The notes under the pieces were generated by a model, which had not been told where the DNA came from, did not search any database, and saw nothing but the letters and a program-made list of their open reading frames with translations. Below are positions 42,885-51,495 of a stretch of DNA of 64,000 nt, one piece after another. The DNA comes from Acidobacteriota bacterium (GTDB lineage: Bacteria; Acidobacteriota; Blastocatellia; Pyrinomonadales; Pyrinomonadaceae), in the NCBI GenBank assembly GCA_019239425.1, contig JAFAZX010000045.1, forward strand, positions 62,001-126,000. The letters run 5' to 3'. Position 1 is the first letter of the stretch, and every line of letters begins with the position of its first letter. Made by a program: the position numbers and the translations under genes.

Positions 42885-44087
42885 TCAACCGCCGCCGCGC
42901 ATGCCGACGCCGAGCAGCGTCTCGAACCGCGCACGCGCGTGCGGCAGGTCGAAGTCGTCGCGCGCACGCCCCCACGCGTTCGCCACCAGACGTTCGCGCA
43001 AAGCCGAGTCCGTCAGCAGGCGTTCGAGCGCGCGCGCCAACTCCGCCGGGTCGTCCTTGTCTACGACCAGCCCGCATTCGTACGTGCGGAAGTACCACGA
43101 GACGAAGGAGTCTGCCGGCGCGTGCACAAGTATCGGCCGGCGCGCGGAAAGATACTCGCCGATCTTGCCGGGCGCGGCCGTCCTAATGATGTCCGGGTAG
43201 GGCGAGCGGAACGCGAGCGGGAGCATGAGCACGTCGGCATGACCCTGCACCTCGGGCATGGCCGAGACCGGCTCGTGCTCGTGCAGCACGACGCGCCCGC
43301 CGCCGACGCCCTGGCCTTCGAGCGCCGAGCGCGGCTGCGGCGTGTAGAGGTGCAGCCGAACACCGTCGCGCCCGAGCGAGTCGAAGGCGGCCAGCAGGTT
43401 CGCGAGCGCGTCGGCCTGCAGGGGGCCGACGGCCCCTGTGTAGACGACGCGCCCGCCGCCCTCCTCGCCCGACCCCGCGTGTTCAGCCCCCTCGTAGGCC
43501 GACACGTCGCACGTGTTGCGGACGATGGCGGCGCGGACGCCGTACCTCTGCTCGACCTCCTTCTGCATGAACTCGTTCGGCACGATGACCGCGTGCGCGC
43601 CGCGCATCACCAGGGGCTCGAAGCGCTGGAGGAAGGTGTCGCCGAGCACGAACTTGACCATGTGCGAATACTGGTCGAGCAGGTAGGCGTAGAAGCGCGC
43701 GCCGACCATGCGCGCGGCGAGGTAGCCGCCGGGGAAGTCGAAAATCTCGTTGCCGCCCGTGCAGACCACGACGCGGTCGCAGCGCTCGCGGCGCAGGATG
43801 CGCGCGATGTGGCGCGCGCGAACGAGCACGCCGAGCACGAGGTTGGCCCGCTCGCGCAGGTCTTTGAGGCCGAAGCGGTGGCCGCGCTGAATCTGGTAGG
43901 GCGGCGGCAGGTAGTAGTAGCGGCCCGGCAGCCTTTCGGAGTAGTCGGGCGCGTCACCCGAAGTGTAGTCCCTCGAAGAGAGGAGGCAGTAGCTTTCGGG
44001 GTCGAGGTCTCGGAGCAGCCTCTGGATGATCGCCGCGTGCGCCGTCTCGGAGGGCGGCAGCACGTTCGAGATGAGCGCGAACCTCAT
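42885..44087 (-). CDS. Glycosyltransferase family 4-like
   Basis: The 400-residue GT-B product has RFALISNVLPPSETAHAAII at the N-terminus, RVVYTGAVGPLQADALANLL near 210 and VLMLPLAFRSPYPDIIRTAA near 285. APGKIGEYLSARRPILVHAP near 303 follows, the donor-site region of family 4. The start is the ATG at 44087, which overlaps the stop of the 2-epimerase (ATGA). It is the last gene of the 44084-49293 operon, and so a strong candidate to use the amino sugar nucleotide made by the three preceding enzymes. That role is inference from operon position. Confidence 0.82.
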   Translation of the reverse strand: MRFALISNVLPPSETAHAAIIQRLLRDLDPESYCLLSSRDYTSGDAPDYSERLPGRYYYLPPPYQIQRGHRFGLKDLRERANLVLGVLVRARHIARILRRERCDRVVVCTGGNEIFDFPGGYLAARMVGARFYAYLLDQYSHMVKFVLGDTFLQRFEPLVMRGAHAVIVPNEFMQKEVEQRYGVRAAIVRNTCDVSAYEGAEHAGSGEEGGGRVVYTGAVGPLQADALANLLAAFDSLGRDGVRLHLYTPQPRSALEGQGVGGGRVVLHEHEPVSAMPEVQGHADVLMLPLAFRSPYPDIIRTAAPGKIGEYLSARRPILVHAPADSFVSWYFRTYECGLVVDKDDPAELARALERLLTDSALRERLVANAWGRARDDFDLPHARARFETLLGVGMRGGG

Positions 44088-45211
44088 CCCAGGCCCCCGG
44101 CGGCCCACGGCGGCCGCGGCAGGCCGTGGCCGTAGCCGAGCACCAACTTCGCCACCGTCCGGCTCACGCCGCGCGCGAGGTACTCGGGCGGCACGGCCCA
44201 GTCGGCCTCCGCGTCGAGCACCGTGCGCACGCAGCGCAGCACGTCCTCGGGTGCGGCGCCCGAGAGCATGTTGCTCCCGCACTCCAGGGTCTCTGGCCGC
44301 TCGGTCACGTCGCGGATGGTGACGTTGGCGACGCGGAAGACGCAGCACTCCTCCTGCACCGTGCCCGAGTCGGAGAGCACGCAGAAGGCGTTCTTCTCCA
44401 GCGCGACGAAGTCGAAGAGTCCGAACGGCGGCTGGAACTGAATCCCGTCGCGCCCCGAAGGGTCTACGCCGAAGCGCTCCATCAGGGCGCGCGTGCGCGG
44501 GTGCGTGCTGACGACGACGGGCAGCCCGTACTCGCGCCGCAACGCTTCGAGCGACGCGACGAGCGAGCGCAGGCGCTGCTCCACGTCCACGTTCTCCGCG
44601 CGGTGCATCGTGACAAGGAAGTACTTCCCCCGTTCGAGGCCGAGGCGCGCGAGCACGTCCGACTTCTCGATCTCGGGGCCGTAGTGCTCGATGACTTCGA
44701 GGATGGGGTTGCCGGTGACGTAGACGCGCCGGCCCTCGACGCCTTCGCGCAGGAGGTTGTGGCGGCTGCGCTCGGTGTAGGGCATGAGCACGTCGCTGCT
44801 GTGGTCGACGACGCGGCGGTTGACCTCCTCGGGCACGCGGTCGTCGTAGCAGCGGTTGCCGGCCTCCATGTGGAAGACGGGGACGCCGAGCCTTTTGGCG
44901 ACGACGGCCGCGAGCGCGCTGTTCGTGTCGCCGAGGATGAGGAGGCGGTCGGGCCGCTCCTCGCGCATCACGCGTTCGGAGAGCGCGACGATCTGCCCGA
45001 TCTGCTCGCCGAAGGTCTCACCCCGCGCGCCGAGGTAGTGGTCGGGGCGGCGCACGCCGAGCTGTTCGAAGAAGAGGTCGGAGAGCGAGGGGTCGAAGTT
45101 CTGCCCCGTGTGGACGAGCACGTGCGCGTCGGCCAGACGGTCGAGGCCCTCGATGACGCGGCTGAGGCGGATGATCTCGGGCCGCGTGCCCAGCACGGTC
45201 ATGATCTTCAT
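44084..45211 (-). CDS. UDP-N-acetyl sugar 2-epimerase (WecB/FnlC/WbjD-like)
   Basis: The 375-residue protein has TVLGTRPEIIRLSRVIEGL near 5, HTGQNFDPSLSDLFFEQLG near 34, LGDTNSALAAVVAKRLG near 93, MEAGNRCYDDRVPEEVNRRV near 116, MHRAENVD near 200 and SDSGTVQEECCVFRVANVT near 288. The MEAGNRCYDDRVPEE segment and DSGTVQEE are closer to FnlC/WbjD/WbvD 2-epimerases of the L-amino-sugar pathways than to ordinary WecB. Those act on UDP-L-sugars after the 4,6-dehydratase and reductase. It overlaps the gene before it (ATG within the stop region) and the GT4 after it. Plain WecB activity cannot be excluded. Confidence 0.82.
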   Translation of the reverse strand: MKIMTVLGTRPEIIRLSRVIEGLDRLADAHVLVHTGQNFDPSLSDLFFEQLGVRRPDHYLGARGETFGEQIGQIVALSERVMREERPDRLLILGDTNSALAAVVAKRLGVPVFHMEAGNRCYDDRVPEEVNRRVVDHSSDVLMPYTERSRHNLLREGVEGRRVYVTGNPILEVIEHYGPEIEKSDVLARLGLERGKYFLVTMHRAENVDVEQRLRSLVASLEALRREYGLPVVVSTHPRTRALMERFGVDPSGRDGIQFQPPFGLFDFVALEKNAFCVLSDSGTVQEECCVFRVANVTIRDVTERPETLECGSNMLSGAAPEDVLRCVRTVLDAEADWAVPPEYLARGVSRTVAKLVLGYGHGLPRPPWAAGGLG

Positions 45212-46272
45212 GCGAGCATGTCTTCCTCGTAGACGAAGCGGTCGCCGACCAGCAGCTCGTGGCGCTTGAGGAGGTCGGCGACCTGTTCGCCCGACATCAG
45301 GTCGTCGGCCGAGCTGTACTCGTGCCCCAAAGGCTCGCCCGCCTCGTCGCCTTCGAGCAGCTCGGGCAGCATCGGCCGGATGCAGTAGTATTCGCCGCGC
45401 TCGACCGTGCGGTAAGCCTCCTCCTCCGAAACCAGAATCTCGTGCACCTTCTCGCCGGGGCGGATGCCCGTCACCTGCGTCTCGATCTTGCGCTCGCCGA
45501 TGAGCGCGGCGGCGATGTCGGTGACCCGCGCCGAAGGGACGCGCGGGATGTATGTCTCGCCGCGCCTTGCACCGCGCACGGCCGCGAAGACGGTGTCCAC
45601 GGCCTGTTCGAGACTTAAGAGGAAGCGCGTCATGTCGGTCGTCGTGATGGTGACGGGGCCGCCGCGCTTGATCTGCTCGTGGAAGAGCGGGATGACCGAG
45701 CCGCGCGAGGCCAGCACGTTCCCGTAGCGGACGCAGACGAAGCGCGTGTCCCCGCCGCCGTCGAGGTTGGCGCGGACGAAGAGCCGCTCCTGCAAAGCCT
45801 TCGTCATGCCCATCACGTTGACGGGCTTGCAGGCCTTGTCGGTCGAGACGCCGACGACCGTCTCGACGGGGATGCGCTGCTCGCGCACCGCCCGGATGAT
45901 GTTCTCGGCCCCGACGATGTTCGTCTGCACGGCCTCGAACGGGAAGTACTCGCACGACGGCACCTGCTTCAGGGCCGCGGCGTTGAAGACCACGTCCGAA
46001 TCGCGCAGGGCGGTCGAGACGCTGTGCGGGTCGCGCACGTCGCCGATGCGGAAGCGCAGGAGGCGTTCGAAGTTGTGGTAGATGACCTCGTCGGTGGCGG
46101 TGCGCTTGTGCTGGAAGGCGAGCCGCATCTGGTGCTGCTTGGCCTCGTCGCGCGAGAAGACCGTGATCTGTGAGGGCAGCCCCATCTCGCCGCCGAGCAG
46201 ACGCCTGACCAGCACCTTGCCCAAAGAGCCCGTCCCGCCCGTCACCAACACACGCTTATCTTTCAGAACCAT
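45208..46272 (-). CDS. UDP-GlcNAc 4,6-dehydratase/5-epimerase (CapE/WbjB-like)
   Basis: The 354-residue SDR has VLVTGGTGSLGKVLVRRLLG at the N-terminus, FNAAALKQVPSCEYFPFEAV near 93 and STDKACKPVNVMGMTK near 138, where Met replaces Tyr before the Lys as usual in FlaA1/CapE. Then MTRFLLSLEQAVDTVF and TGIRPGEKVHEILVSEEE near 265. Lacking the membrane helices of CapD, it fits the short, soluble CapE/FnlA/WbvB class that converts UDP-GlcNAc to UDP-2-acetamido-2,6-dideoxy-L-arabino-4-hexulose. Next comes a RmlD-like reductase upstream and a 2-epimerase downstream, with ATGA-type coupling. This is the order expected for UDP-L-QuiNAc or L-RhaNAc synthesis. Confidence 0.85.
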   Translation of the reverse strand: MVLKDKRVLVTGGTGSLGKVLVRRLLGGEMGLPSQITVFSRDEAKQHQMRLAFQHKRTATDEVIYHNFERLLRFRIGDVRDPHSVSTALRDSDVVFNAAALKQVPSCEYFPFEAVQTNIVGAENIIRAVREQRIPVETVVGVSTDKACKPVNVMGMTKALQERLFVRANLDGGGDTRFVCVRYGNVLASRGSVIPLFHEQIKRGGPVTITTTDMTRFLLSLEQAVDTVFAAVRGARRGETYIPRVPSARVTDIAAALIGERKIETQVTGIRPGEKVHEILVSEEEAYRTVERGEYYCIRPMLPELLEGDEAGEPLGHEYSSADDLMSGEQVADLLKRHELLVGDRFVYEEDMLA

Positions 46273-46283
46273 AAGACCTCTCT

Positions 46284-47174
46284 CTAGCGGCCCGCGCGGC
46301 CGCGAATCTCTTCGTAGGGCGTCGCGTCGTCGCGCATCCGCCGAATCATCTCGGGCCAGGAGGGCGCGCCGAAGCCGGTCGCCTCGCGGAAGCGCGCGGC
46401 GTCGAGGCTCCGGTCGCAGACGAAGGTCTCGTCCGCTTCGATCTCGACGTTCAGCCCGTAGACCTCTCTGATTAAGGAGAGCAGCTCGAACTTATTTACC
46501 GGCTCGGCCGCGGCGTGCCAGACGCCGCTCAGGGACGCGTGGTTTTCGACGACGTCCGCGAGCAGTTCGGCGAGCGCCTTCGTCGTGAAGCCGCTGAAGA
46601 CCGCGCGCCGGAAGCCGCGCACCCGCCCGCCCTCCTGCGACAGGAACCACTCCAACAGGCCGTGGGCGCCCGAAAGCTCGCGCCCGATCATCGAAGTGCG
46701 AATCGTCAGAGCGCCCTCGCCCTCGACCTCGCCGAGCAGCTTCGAGCGGCCGTACAAGTCCTCCGCGTCCGGCCTGTCACCTTCCGAGTAGTTCCCCGCG
46801 CGGCCTGAGAAGACGCAGTCGGTGCTCAGGTGAATCAGCCTCGCGCCCGCGGCCCGCGCGAGTTGCGCCAGCCTGTGCGGGAAGAGCGAGTTGACCGCGA
46901 CGCTCGTGACCGCGTCTTTGGCCGCCGCGTCCTGCTTGACGACGCCGACGCAGTTGACGACCGCACGGGGCCGCGCCACGGCGAAGGCGCGCGTCACCGA
47001 GTCGAAGTCCTGCGCCGAGACGCCGCCGATGGAGCGCGCGGCGTCGAAGAGTCCGGCGCGCGCGTACGACGCGGGCGCGCCGCGGAAGGTCACGTAGGCG
47101 TCGAAGCGCGGCGCGAAGGTCTGCCAGACCTTGTGCCCGAGCATCCCCGAGCCGCCGAGGACTAACACCCTCAT
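46284..47174 (-). CDS. RmlD-like SDR reductase (WbvR-like)
   Basis: The 296-residue enzyme starts MRVLVLGGSGMLGHKVWQTF and has HLSTDCVFSGRAGNYSE near 123 and YGRSKLLGE (YxxxK) near 147, the pattern of the dTDP-4-dehydrorhamnose reductase family. A separate, more typical RmlD lies at 56562, and this one sits in an operon with a CapE-like dehydratase and a FnlC-like epimerase. Therefore reduction of the UDP-4-keto-L-sugar is more likely than rhamnose synthesis. Unlike FnlB/CapF it lacks a cupin tail, which favours the WbvR type (L-RhaNAc/L-QuiNAc) over L-FucNAc. The start overlaps the methyltransferase stop (ATGA). Specificity is inferred. Confidence 0.78.
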   Translation of the reverse strand: MRVLVLGGSGMLGHKVWQTFAPRFDAYVTFRGAPASYARAGLFDAARSIGGVSAQDFDSVTRAFAVARPRAVVNCVGVVKQDAAAKDAVTSVAVNSLFPHRLAQLARAAGARLIHLSTDCVFSGRAGNYSEGDRPDAEDLYGRSKLLGEVEGEGALTIRTSMIGRELSGAHGLLEWFLSQEGGRVRGFRRAVFSGFTTKALAELLADVVENHASLSGVWHAAAEPVNKFELLSLIREVYGLNVEIEADETFVCDRSLDAARFREATGFGAPSWPEMIRRMRDDATPYEEIRGRAGR

Positions 47175-47971
47175 CGCGCCCCCGGCGCGGCGGCCGCGCC
47201 TCCGCCTTCGACGTGCTGCTTGGCGCGACCCGCAGGCCCCTTCCGCCCCGTCACGCGCAGAAGCCCGCGCCACGCCGACTGGAACCCGCGGTGCACAGCC
47301 GGCGGCATCCCCTGTTCGAGCGCCAGCTTGAAGTGCTCCCACGCGGTCGCGCCCTCCATCACGAAGTAGCGCCGCGACGCCTCCGGCCCTAGGTTACGCA
47401 AGGCCCAGAGCTGCGGCATCGGCTCTTCCATGAGGTGGTCGTGCTCGTCCTCGACGATGAAGTCGGGCGAGATGATGAACTCCCAGCCTTCGGGGAAGTC
47501 TTCGGGCTGCCAGCCCGAGCGGTGCGACTGCCAGTAGGCGCCGTCCATGCCCCAGCGGTCGGGCACCGTCGGGTCTTCGTAGTGCTGGTGGTAGAAGCCG
47601 CAGGGGGTGCCGACGACGACCTGCTTGCGCGCGACGCGCTCGGCCTCGCGGAGCATGCGCAGCCCGTCCTCCTTCTCGAGGTGCTCGATGAATTCGAGGG
47701 CGAAGACCGTGTCCACGGACTTGTCGGGGAGGAGGGGCACGACCGTGTCCCAGGTCGCGTTGAGGAAGACGTAGCGCGGGTCGTCGCCCACCTCGCGCTT
47801 GACGCGCTCGATGTAAGGGCGGTGCGCGTCCACGCAGATGTGGACGTAAGGCTTCTTGACGAAGGTCTGCGGGACGATGCCTGGCCCGAGGTCGAGCACG
47901 ACCTCCACGTCCTCGATCCGAGAGGCCACGGTCTCCATGGCCTCGTCCCTCCCGACGTAAGTCACACCCAT
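47171..47971 (-). CDS. Class I SAM-dependent methyltransferase
   Basis: The 266-residue product starts at the ATG at 47971 with MGVTYVGRDEAMETVASRIE; AAGGAAG eight bases upstream is a good ribosome site. SAM-binding features are VVLDLGPGIVPQTFVKKPYV near 28, VDAHRPYIERVKREVG near 50 and DTVFALEFIEHLEKEDGLRM near 84. GTPCGFYHQHYEDPTVPD near 120 and the rest is soluble. The C-terminal ~50 residues are basic and Gly/Ala-rich. Position between wzt and the sugar-nucleotide genes suggests methylation of the exported chain, possibly a terminal cap recognised by Wzt. The cap hypothesis is inference. Confidence 0.75.
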   Translation of the reverse strand: MGVTYVGRDEAMETVASRIEDVEVVLDLGPGIVPQTFVKKPYVHICVDAHRPYIERVKREVGDDPRYVFLNATWDTVVPLLPDKSVDTVFALEFIEHLEKEDGLRMLREAERVARKQVVVGTPCGFYHQHYEDPTVPDRWGMDGAYWQSHRSGWQPEDFPEGWEFIISPDFIVEDEHDHLMEEPMPQLWALRNLGPEASRRYFVMEGATAWEHFKLALEQGMPPAVHRGFQSAWRGLLRVTGRKGPAGRAKQHVEGGGAAAAPGAR

Positions 47972-48015
47972 AGCTTTCTTCCTTGCCGACGAACTCCCCG
48001 CACGATGTCTCTGGA

Positions 48016-49293
48016 TTAACTGACGGGCCTGGCCGCGGCCCCGACGTGCTGCGTCTCCCACTCCAGGGCCGGGCGGATGACCCCGGCCCAGCCGCCGAAG
48101 TAGTCTGCGCGCGCCGCGGCCGTGTCGTGAATCTCAAACTCTACAACATAATCTTCGCGATGCGAAACCGCGTAGTTGTTCGCCCAGACGAGCACCGAGA
48201 CGTCGAAGCGGCCGTCGGGCAGAAGGTTCCCCGGCACGCGGCAGGCGCTCTTGAAGACGCCCTCGGGGAAGGCGCGCCCGTGCCAGTTCGGCTCGCGGTT
48301 GCTGAGCGTGCTGAAGACGTGCACGCCCTCGCTGTTGAAGACGAGCACGGTCGCGCCCAGGCTTGAGCCGGGCGCGAGGTTCTCGTACTCGACCTCGATG
48401 GAGAAGGGTTCGTCGGAACTCAGCTCGCTCGACACATCTCCGACCGCGTTGCGCACGCGCACGGCGCGCAGGCGGAAGGGGTCTGCGCCCGGCGCCTGAC
48501 GGGGGTCGCCCCAGAGTATCTCGGCGCGGCTGACGCGCCCCGCCCCGAGGTAGCTGTTGACGACGCGCGCGGGCGGCCCCTCGGCCTCGATGCCGCCCTG
48601 GTGGAGCAGGATGGCGCGGTCGCACATGGCCTTGACCGCGACCATGTTGTGGCTGACGAAGAGCACGGTGCGCCCCTGCTGCGCGACGCTGCTGATCTTG
48701 CCGAGGCACTTCTTCTGGAAGGACACGTCGCCGACCGCGAGCACCTCGTCGATGATGAGAATCTCGGGCTCTAAGTGCGCGGCGACGGCGAAGGCGAGCC
48801 GGACGTACATCCCCGAGGAGTAGCGCTTGACGGGCGTGTCGATGAACTTGTCGATCTCGGAGAAGGCGACGATCTCGTCGAACTTGCGCTTAATCTCGGC
48901 GCGGCGCATGCCGAGGATGGCGCCGTTGAGGAAGACGTTCTCGCGCCCCGTCAGCTCGGGGTGGAAGCCCGTGCCGACTTCGAGCAGGCTCGCGACCCGC
49001 GCGTAGAGCGCGACGCGCCCCTCGGTCGGCTCCGTGATGCGCGAGAGTACTTTCAGGAGCGTGGACTTGCCCGCCCCGTTGCGGCCGACGAGCCCGAGCA
49101 CCTCGCCCTGCGCGACCTCGAAGCTCACGCCCTTCAAGGCCCAGAAGGTGTCGCCCTCGCCCCCGCCGCCGCGGCGGCGGAAGGGCGCGCGCAAGGTGCC
49201 GGCCACGGCCTCGCGCAGGGAGTCGTAGGCGGCCGCGCGCCGGCCGACGCGGTACTGCTTGCCCAGGTCTTCGACCTTGATGATGGCGCTCAT
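48016..49293 (-). CDS. wzt: Polysaccharide ABC transporter ATP-binding protein with C-terminal sugar-recognition domain
   Basis: The 425-residue ATPase has Walker A GRNGAGKST at 70-78, the signature YSSGMYVRLAFAVAAHL near 168 and Walker B ILIIDEVLAVGDVSFQKK near 188, with VLFVSHNM near 212. The first ~250 residues are the TagH/Wzt ATPase. Residues about 265-425 form a separate beta-rich tail (SLGATVLVFNSEGVHVFSTL, PGNLLPDGRFDVSVLVW), matching the Wzt C-terminal domain that binds the modified non-reducing end of the glycan. With the permease at 49304 it would move completed polysaccharide across the inner membrane using ATP. A methyltransferase lies just downstream. Confidence 0.9.
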   Translation of the reverse strand: MSAIIKVEDLGKQYRVGRRAAAYDSLREAVAGTLRAPFRRRGGGGEGDTFWALKGVSFEVAQGEVLGLVGRNGAGKSTLLKVLSRITEPTEGRVALYARVASLLEVGTGFHPELTGRENVFLNGAILGMRRAEIKRKFDEIVAFSEIDKFIDTPVKRYSSGMYVRLAFAVAAHLEPEILIIDEVLAVGDVSFQKKCLGKISSVAQQGRTVLFVSHNMVAVKAMCDRAILLHQGGIEAEGPPARVVNSYLGAGRVSRAEILWGDPRQAPGADPFRLRAVRVRNAVGDVSSELSSDEPFSIEVEYENLAPGSSLGATVLVFNSEGVHVFSTLSNREPNWHGRAFPEGVFKSACRVPGNLLPDGRFDVSVLVWANNYAVSHREDYVVEFEIHDTAAARADYFGGWAGVIRPALEWETQHVGAAARPVS

Positions 49294-49303
49294 CCCTCGA
49301 ACC

Positions 49304-50233
49304 TCAGACGATGTCGGCGAAGCTGCTCTCCATCCGCCGGAAGACGAAGGCGGCGTAGAGGAGGAGCGCGGCGGTGACGGCCGCCGAGATGGCGAGCGCC
49401 GGCACGTCGAACGGCCGCTGGCCGAAGAGCGCGGCGCGGAACCCCTCGACGATGCCCGTCATCGGGTTGAGCGCGAGCAGCCAGCGCCAGTTCTCCGGGA
49501 CGAGGCTCGTCGGGTAGATGATGGGCGAGCCGAAGAACCAGACCTGCAGGAGGAAAGGCAGCGCCACCCTGACGTCGCGGTACTTGACGTTGAGCGCGGA
49601 GGTCAGCGTGCCGAAGGCGAGCGCGAGCAGCCCGAGCAGCCCGAGCAGCAGAGGCAGGGCGAGCAGCCCCAGGCCCGGCCTGACGCCGTAGTAGAACATC
49701 AGCGCGAACAGAATCGCGAAGGTGAAGACGAGGTCGACGGCCGCCGCCGCGACCGCCGCCATCGGGACGAGCAGGCGCGGGAAGTAGACCTTCGTCACGA
49801 GGTTCGCGCTCCCCACCAGGCTGTTGCCGCTCATCGTCGTCGCCGTCGAGAAGAAAGACCAGGGCACAAGTCCCGCGAAGGCGAAGAGCGGGTAGGGGAT
49901 GTCGTCCGAGGGCATCCGCCCGAGCCTCCCGAAGAAGAGCGAGAAGATGAGCATCATGCAGAGCGGCTGGAGCGCGACCCAGGCCGCGCCGAGCGCCGTC
50001 TGCTTGTAGCGCACCTTCACGTCGCGCCACGCGAGGAAGTAGAGCAGCTCGTGGTAGGCCCACAGCTCGCGCGGGCTGACGGGGAGGGCGGGCCGGCGCG
50101 GCTCGATTACGACCAGCGGCTCGGCCGGGAGGGGCGGCGCCCCTCGGCCGTGCCTTGCAGTCTGTGTCGTCTCGGGGGTCTGTGCGGCGGCTGGTGGTAA
50201 CGCCTCTGCCTTTTCAGCGGGAGTAAAACTCAT
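49304..50233 (-). CDS. wzm: Polysaccharide ABC transporter permease
   Basis: The 309-residue product, starting at the ATG at 50233 (MSFTPAEKAEAL), has a polar N-terminus of about 70 residues, then a conserved YHELLYFLAWRDVKVRYKQT motif near 72, and five or six membrane helices. TALGAAWVALQPLCMMLIFS is the usual first helix region of the ABC2-type permease family, and RLLVPMAAVAAAAVDLVFTF another. It pairs with Wzt, whose start is 11 bases downstream. Upstream open reading to 50347 is rejected because it lacks family resemblance. No clear ribosome site is seen. Together they give an ABC-dependent export route. Confidence 0.88.
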   Translation of the reverse strand: MSFTPAEKAEALPPAAAQTPETTQTARHGRGAPPLPAEPLVVIEPRRPALPVSPRELWAYHELLYFLAWRDVKVRYKQTALGAAWVALQPLCMMLIFSLFFGRLGRMPSDDIPYPLFAFAGLVPWSFFSTATTMSGNSLVGSANLVTKVYFPRLLVPMAAVAAAAVDLVFTFAILFALMFYYGVRPGLGLLALPLLLGLLGLLALAFGTLTSALNVKYRDVRVALPFLLQVWFFGSPIIYPTSLVPENWRWLLALNPMTGIVEGFRAALFGQRPFDVPALAISAAVTAALLLYAAFVFRRMESSFADIV

Positions 50234-50352
50234 CAAGTTCGAAGGTTCTAACGGGACGCACTCGGTTGTAAGCGAATAAGGGCGGTAGTGTAGTCGCGCG
50301 CCGCGAGGGCCGTCAAGCAACGTCGCCGGCCGCGCCCCGGCGCACAAACGAA

Positions 50353-50394
50353 ACTCTCCGGGCGACGCCGTCGTGCGGCGCCTGCCCGGAGAGT
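50353..50394 (-). terminator. Rho-independent terminator after the beta-helix gene
   Basis: ACTCTCCGGGC (50353-50363) and GCCCGGAGAGT (50384-50394) form an 11-base perfect stem, with an inner GACGCCG/CGGCG stem. Reading on the minus strand, the hairpin is followed by TTTCGTTTGTG. It lies 28 bases after the stop of the gene at 50422 and before wzm, so it separates the two transcripts. Confidence 0.75.
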
Positions 50395-50421
50395 CTTCTA
50401 GGTCGGCTTGGACGCGCCCGG

Positions 50422-51378
50422 CTACTGCTGGAGCACGTCGGTCAGCGCGGGGAAGTTCTCGCCCGCAGTGTTGCCGAAGATGCGGTTGTTGTTGTAGGTG
50501 GCGATGGTGCCGCCGTTGAAGTTGAGCGCGTTGGCGTTGCCCGTCATGTGCACGTTGCTCAGGCGGATGGCGCTCTGCGCGTTGGGCTGGACGCCGACCG
50601 AGTTGTAGTTGACCTGGCAGTTCTCCAGGTCGATGACGGTGGCGCCGCCGGCGGCCGTCGAGACGATGACGCCCGCGGCGCTCACGTTCGCGTTGTTGAG
50701 CGAGATCACCGAGTTCGAGACCGCCATGTTGGCGCGGCCCGACACGCTGATGCCGTTGGTGTTGCGCGTGAAGCTGCTGTTGTCGACCACGACGGCGTGC
50801 GGCGTCGCGGGGGTGCCCGACACGCTGATGCCGTTGCCGACCTCGGTGACGGTCGTGTTCTCGACGATCAGGCGCGAGGCCGTGCCCGAATTCAGCAGAA
50901 TGCCCGCGCCCGAGAAGTTCCTGATGGTGCAGTTCTCGACGTGGACGGTCGCGCCCGACGTGAAGTTGACGCCGTTGACGCCGAGCGTCGTGCCCGCGCC
51001 GTTGATCGATAGGTTCCGCAGGCGGACGACGATGGTGTTGGGCGACCCCGACGCGCTGTCGTTGACGTTGACGCCGTTAACGCCAGAGGCCAGGATCGAG
51101 CCGAAGCCCGCACCCGTCGTGCCGTCGATCAGGATCGACTTGGTGAGGGTGACCGCGCCGAACCCGCCCGGGTCGAGGGCGTCAATCTCGCCGCCGGAGG
51201 CGGTCTTCGAGATGGCGCCGGCGAACGTCTTGCAGGGGGCGGTGCGGCTGCACGGGTTCACGTCGTCGCCGACGCCCGACACCCAGGTGCGCGTCGCCTG
51301 CGCCTGGGCGGCCGAGCTGACGAGCAGGGTGAAAACCAGCGCGGCAAAAATGTTGAGAGTCAGACGAACCTTAGTCAT
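50422..51378 (-). CDS. Secreted right-handed parallel beta-helix protein
   Basis: The 318-residue product starts at the ATG at 51378 with MTKVRLTLNIFAALVFTLLV, a signal peptide (cleavage likely after SSAAQA). AAGGAG lies about nine bases upstream. The mature part has Cys pairs near the start (DDVNPCSRTAPCKTF) and repeated N-x-I/V-x-x-N-x and VSGTPATPHAVVVDNSSFT patterns, typical of right-handed beta-helix/pectate-lyase-like repeats. Such proteins are often carbohydrate-active or adhesive, but no catalytic residues are evident. It has its own terminator and is not in the polysaccharide operon. Confidence 0.7.
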   Translation of the reverse strand: MTKVRLTLNIFAALVFTLLVSSAAQAQATRTWVSGVGDDVNPCSRTAPCKTFAGAISKTASGGEIDALDPGGFGAVTLTKSILIDGTTGAGFGSILASGVNGVNVNDSASGSPNTIVVRLRNLSINGAGTTLGVNGVNFTSGATVHVENCTIRNFSGAGILLNSGTASRLIVENTTVTEVGNGISVSGTPATPHAVVVDNSSFTRNTNGISVSGRANMAVSNSVISLNNANVSAAGVIVSTAAGGATVIDLENCQVNYNSVGVQPNAQSAIRLSNVHMTGNANALNFNGGTIATYNNNRIFGNTAGENFPALTDVLQQ

Positions 51379-51495
51379 GCGAAATTCTCCTTTATGGTTG
51401 GGCGCTATTGCGCTGATGACCTCAATGACCGGCTCATTGCCTATCACTTCTACCTTAGAGACTGCCGGAATCGTGATGACCGCGGGGCCGAGTGA

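Noticed and set aside
39859-43200. Very long plus-strand open frame (about 1100 codons)
   Set aside because: It runs antisense through three well-supported minus-strand genes (GT2 and two SDRs). Composition is rich in Arg, His and Leu, without family motifs.
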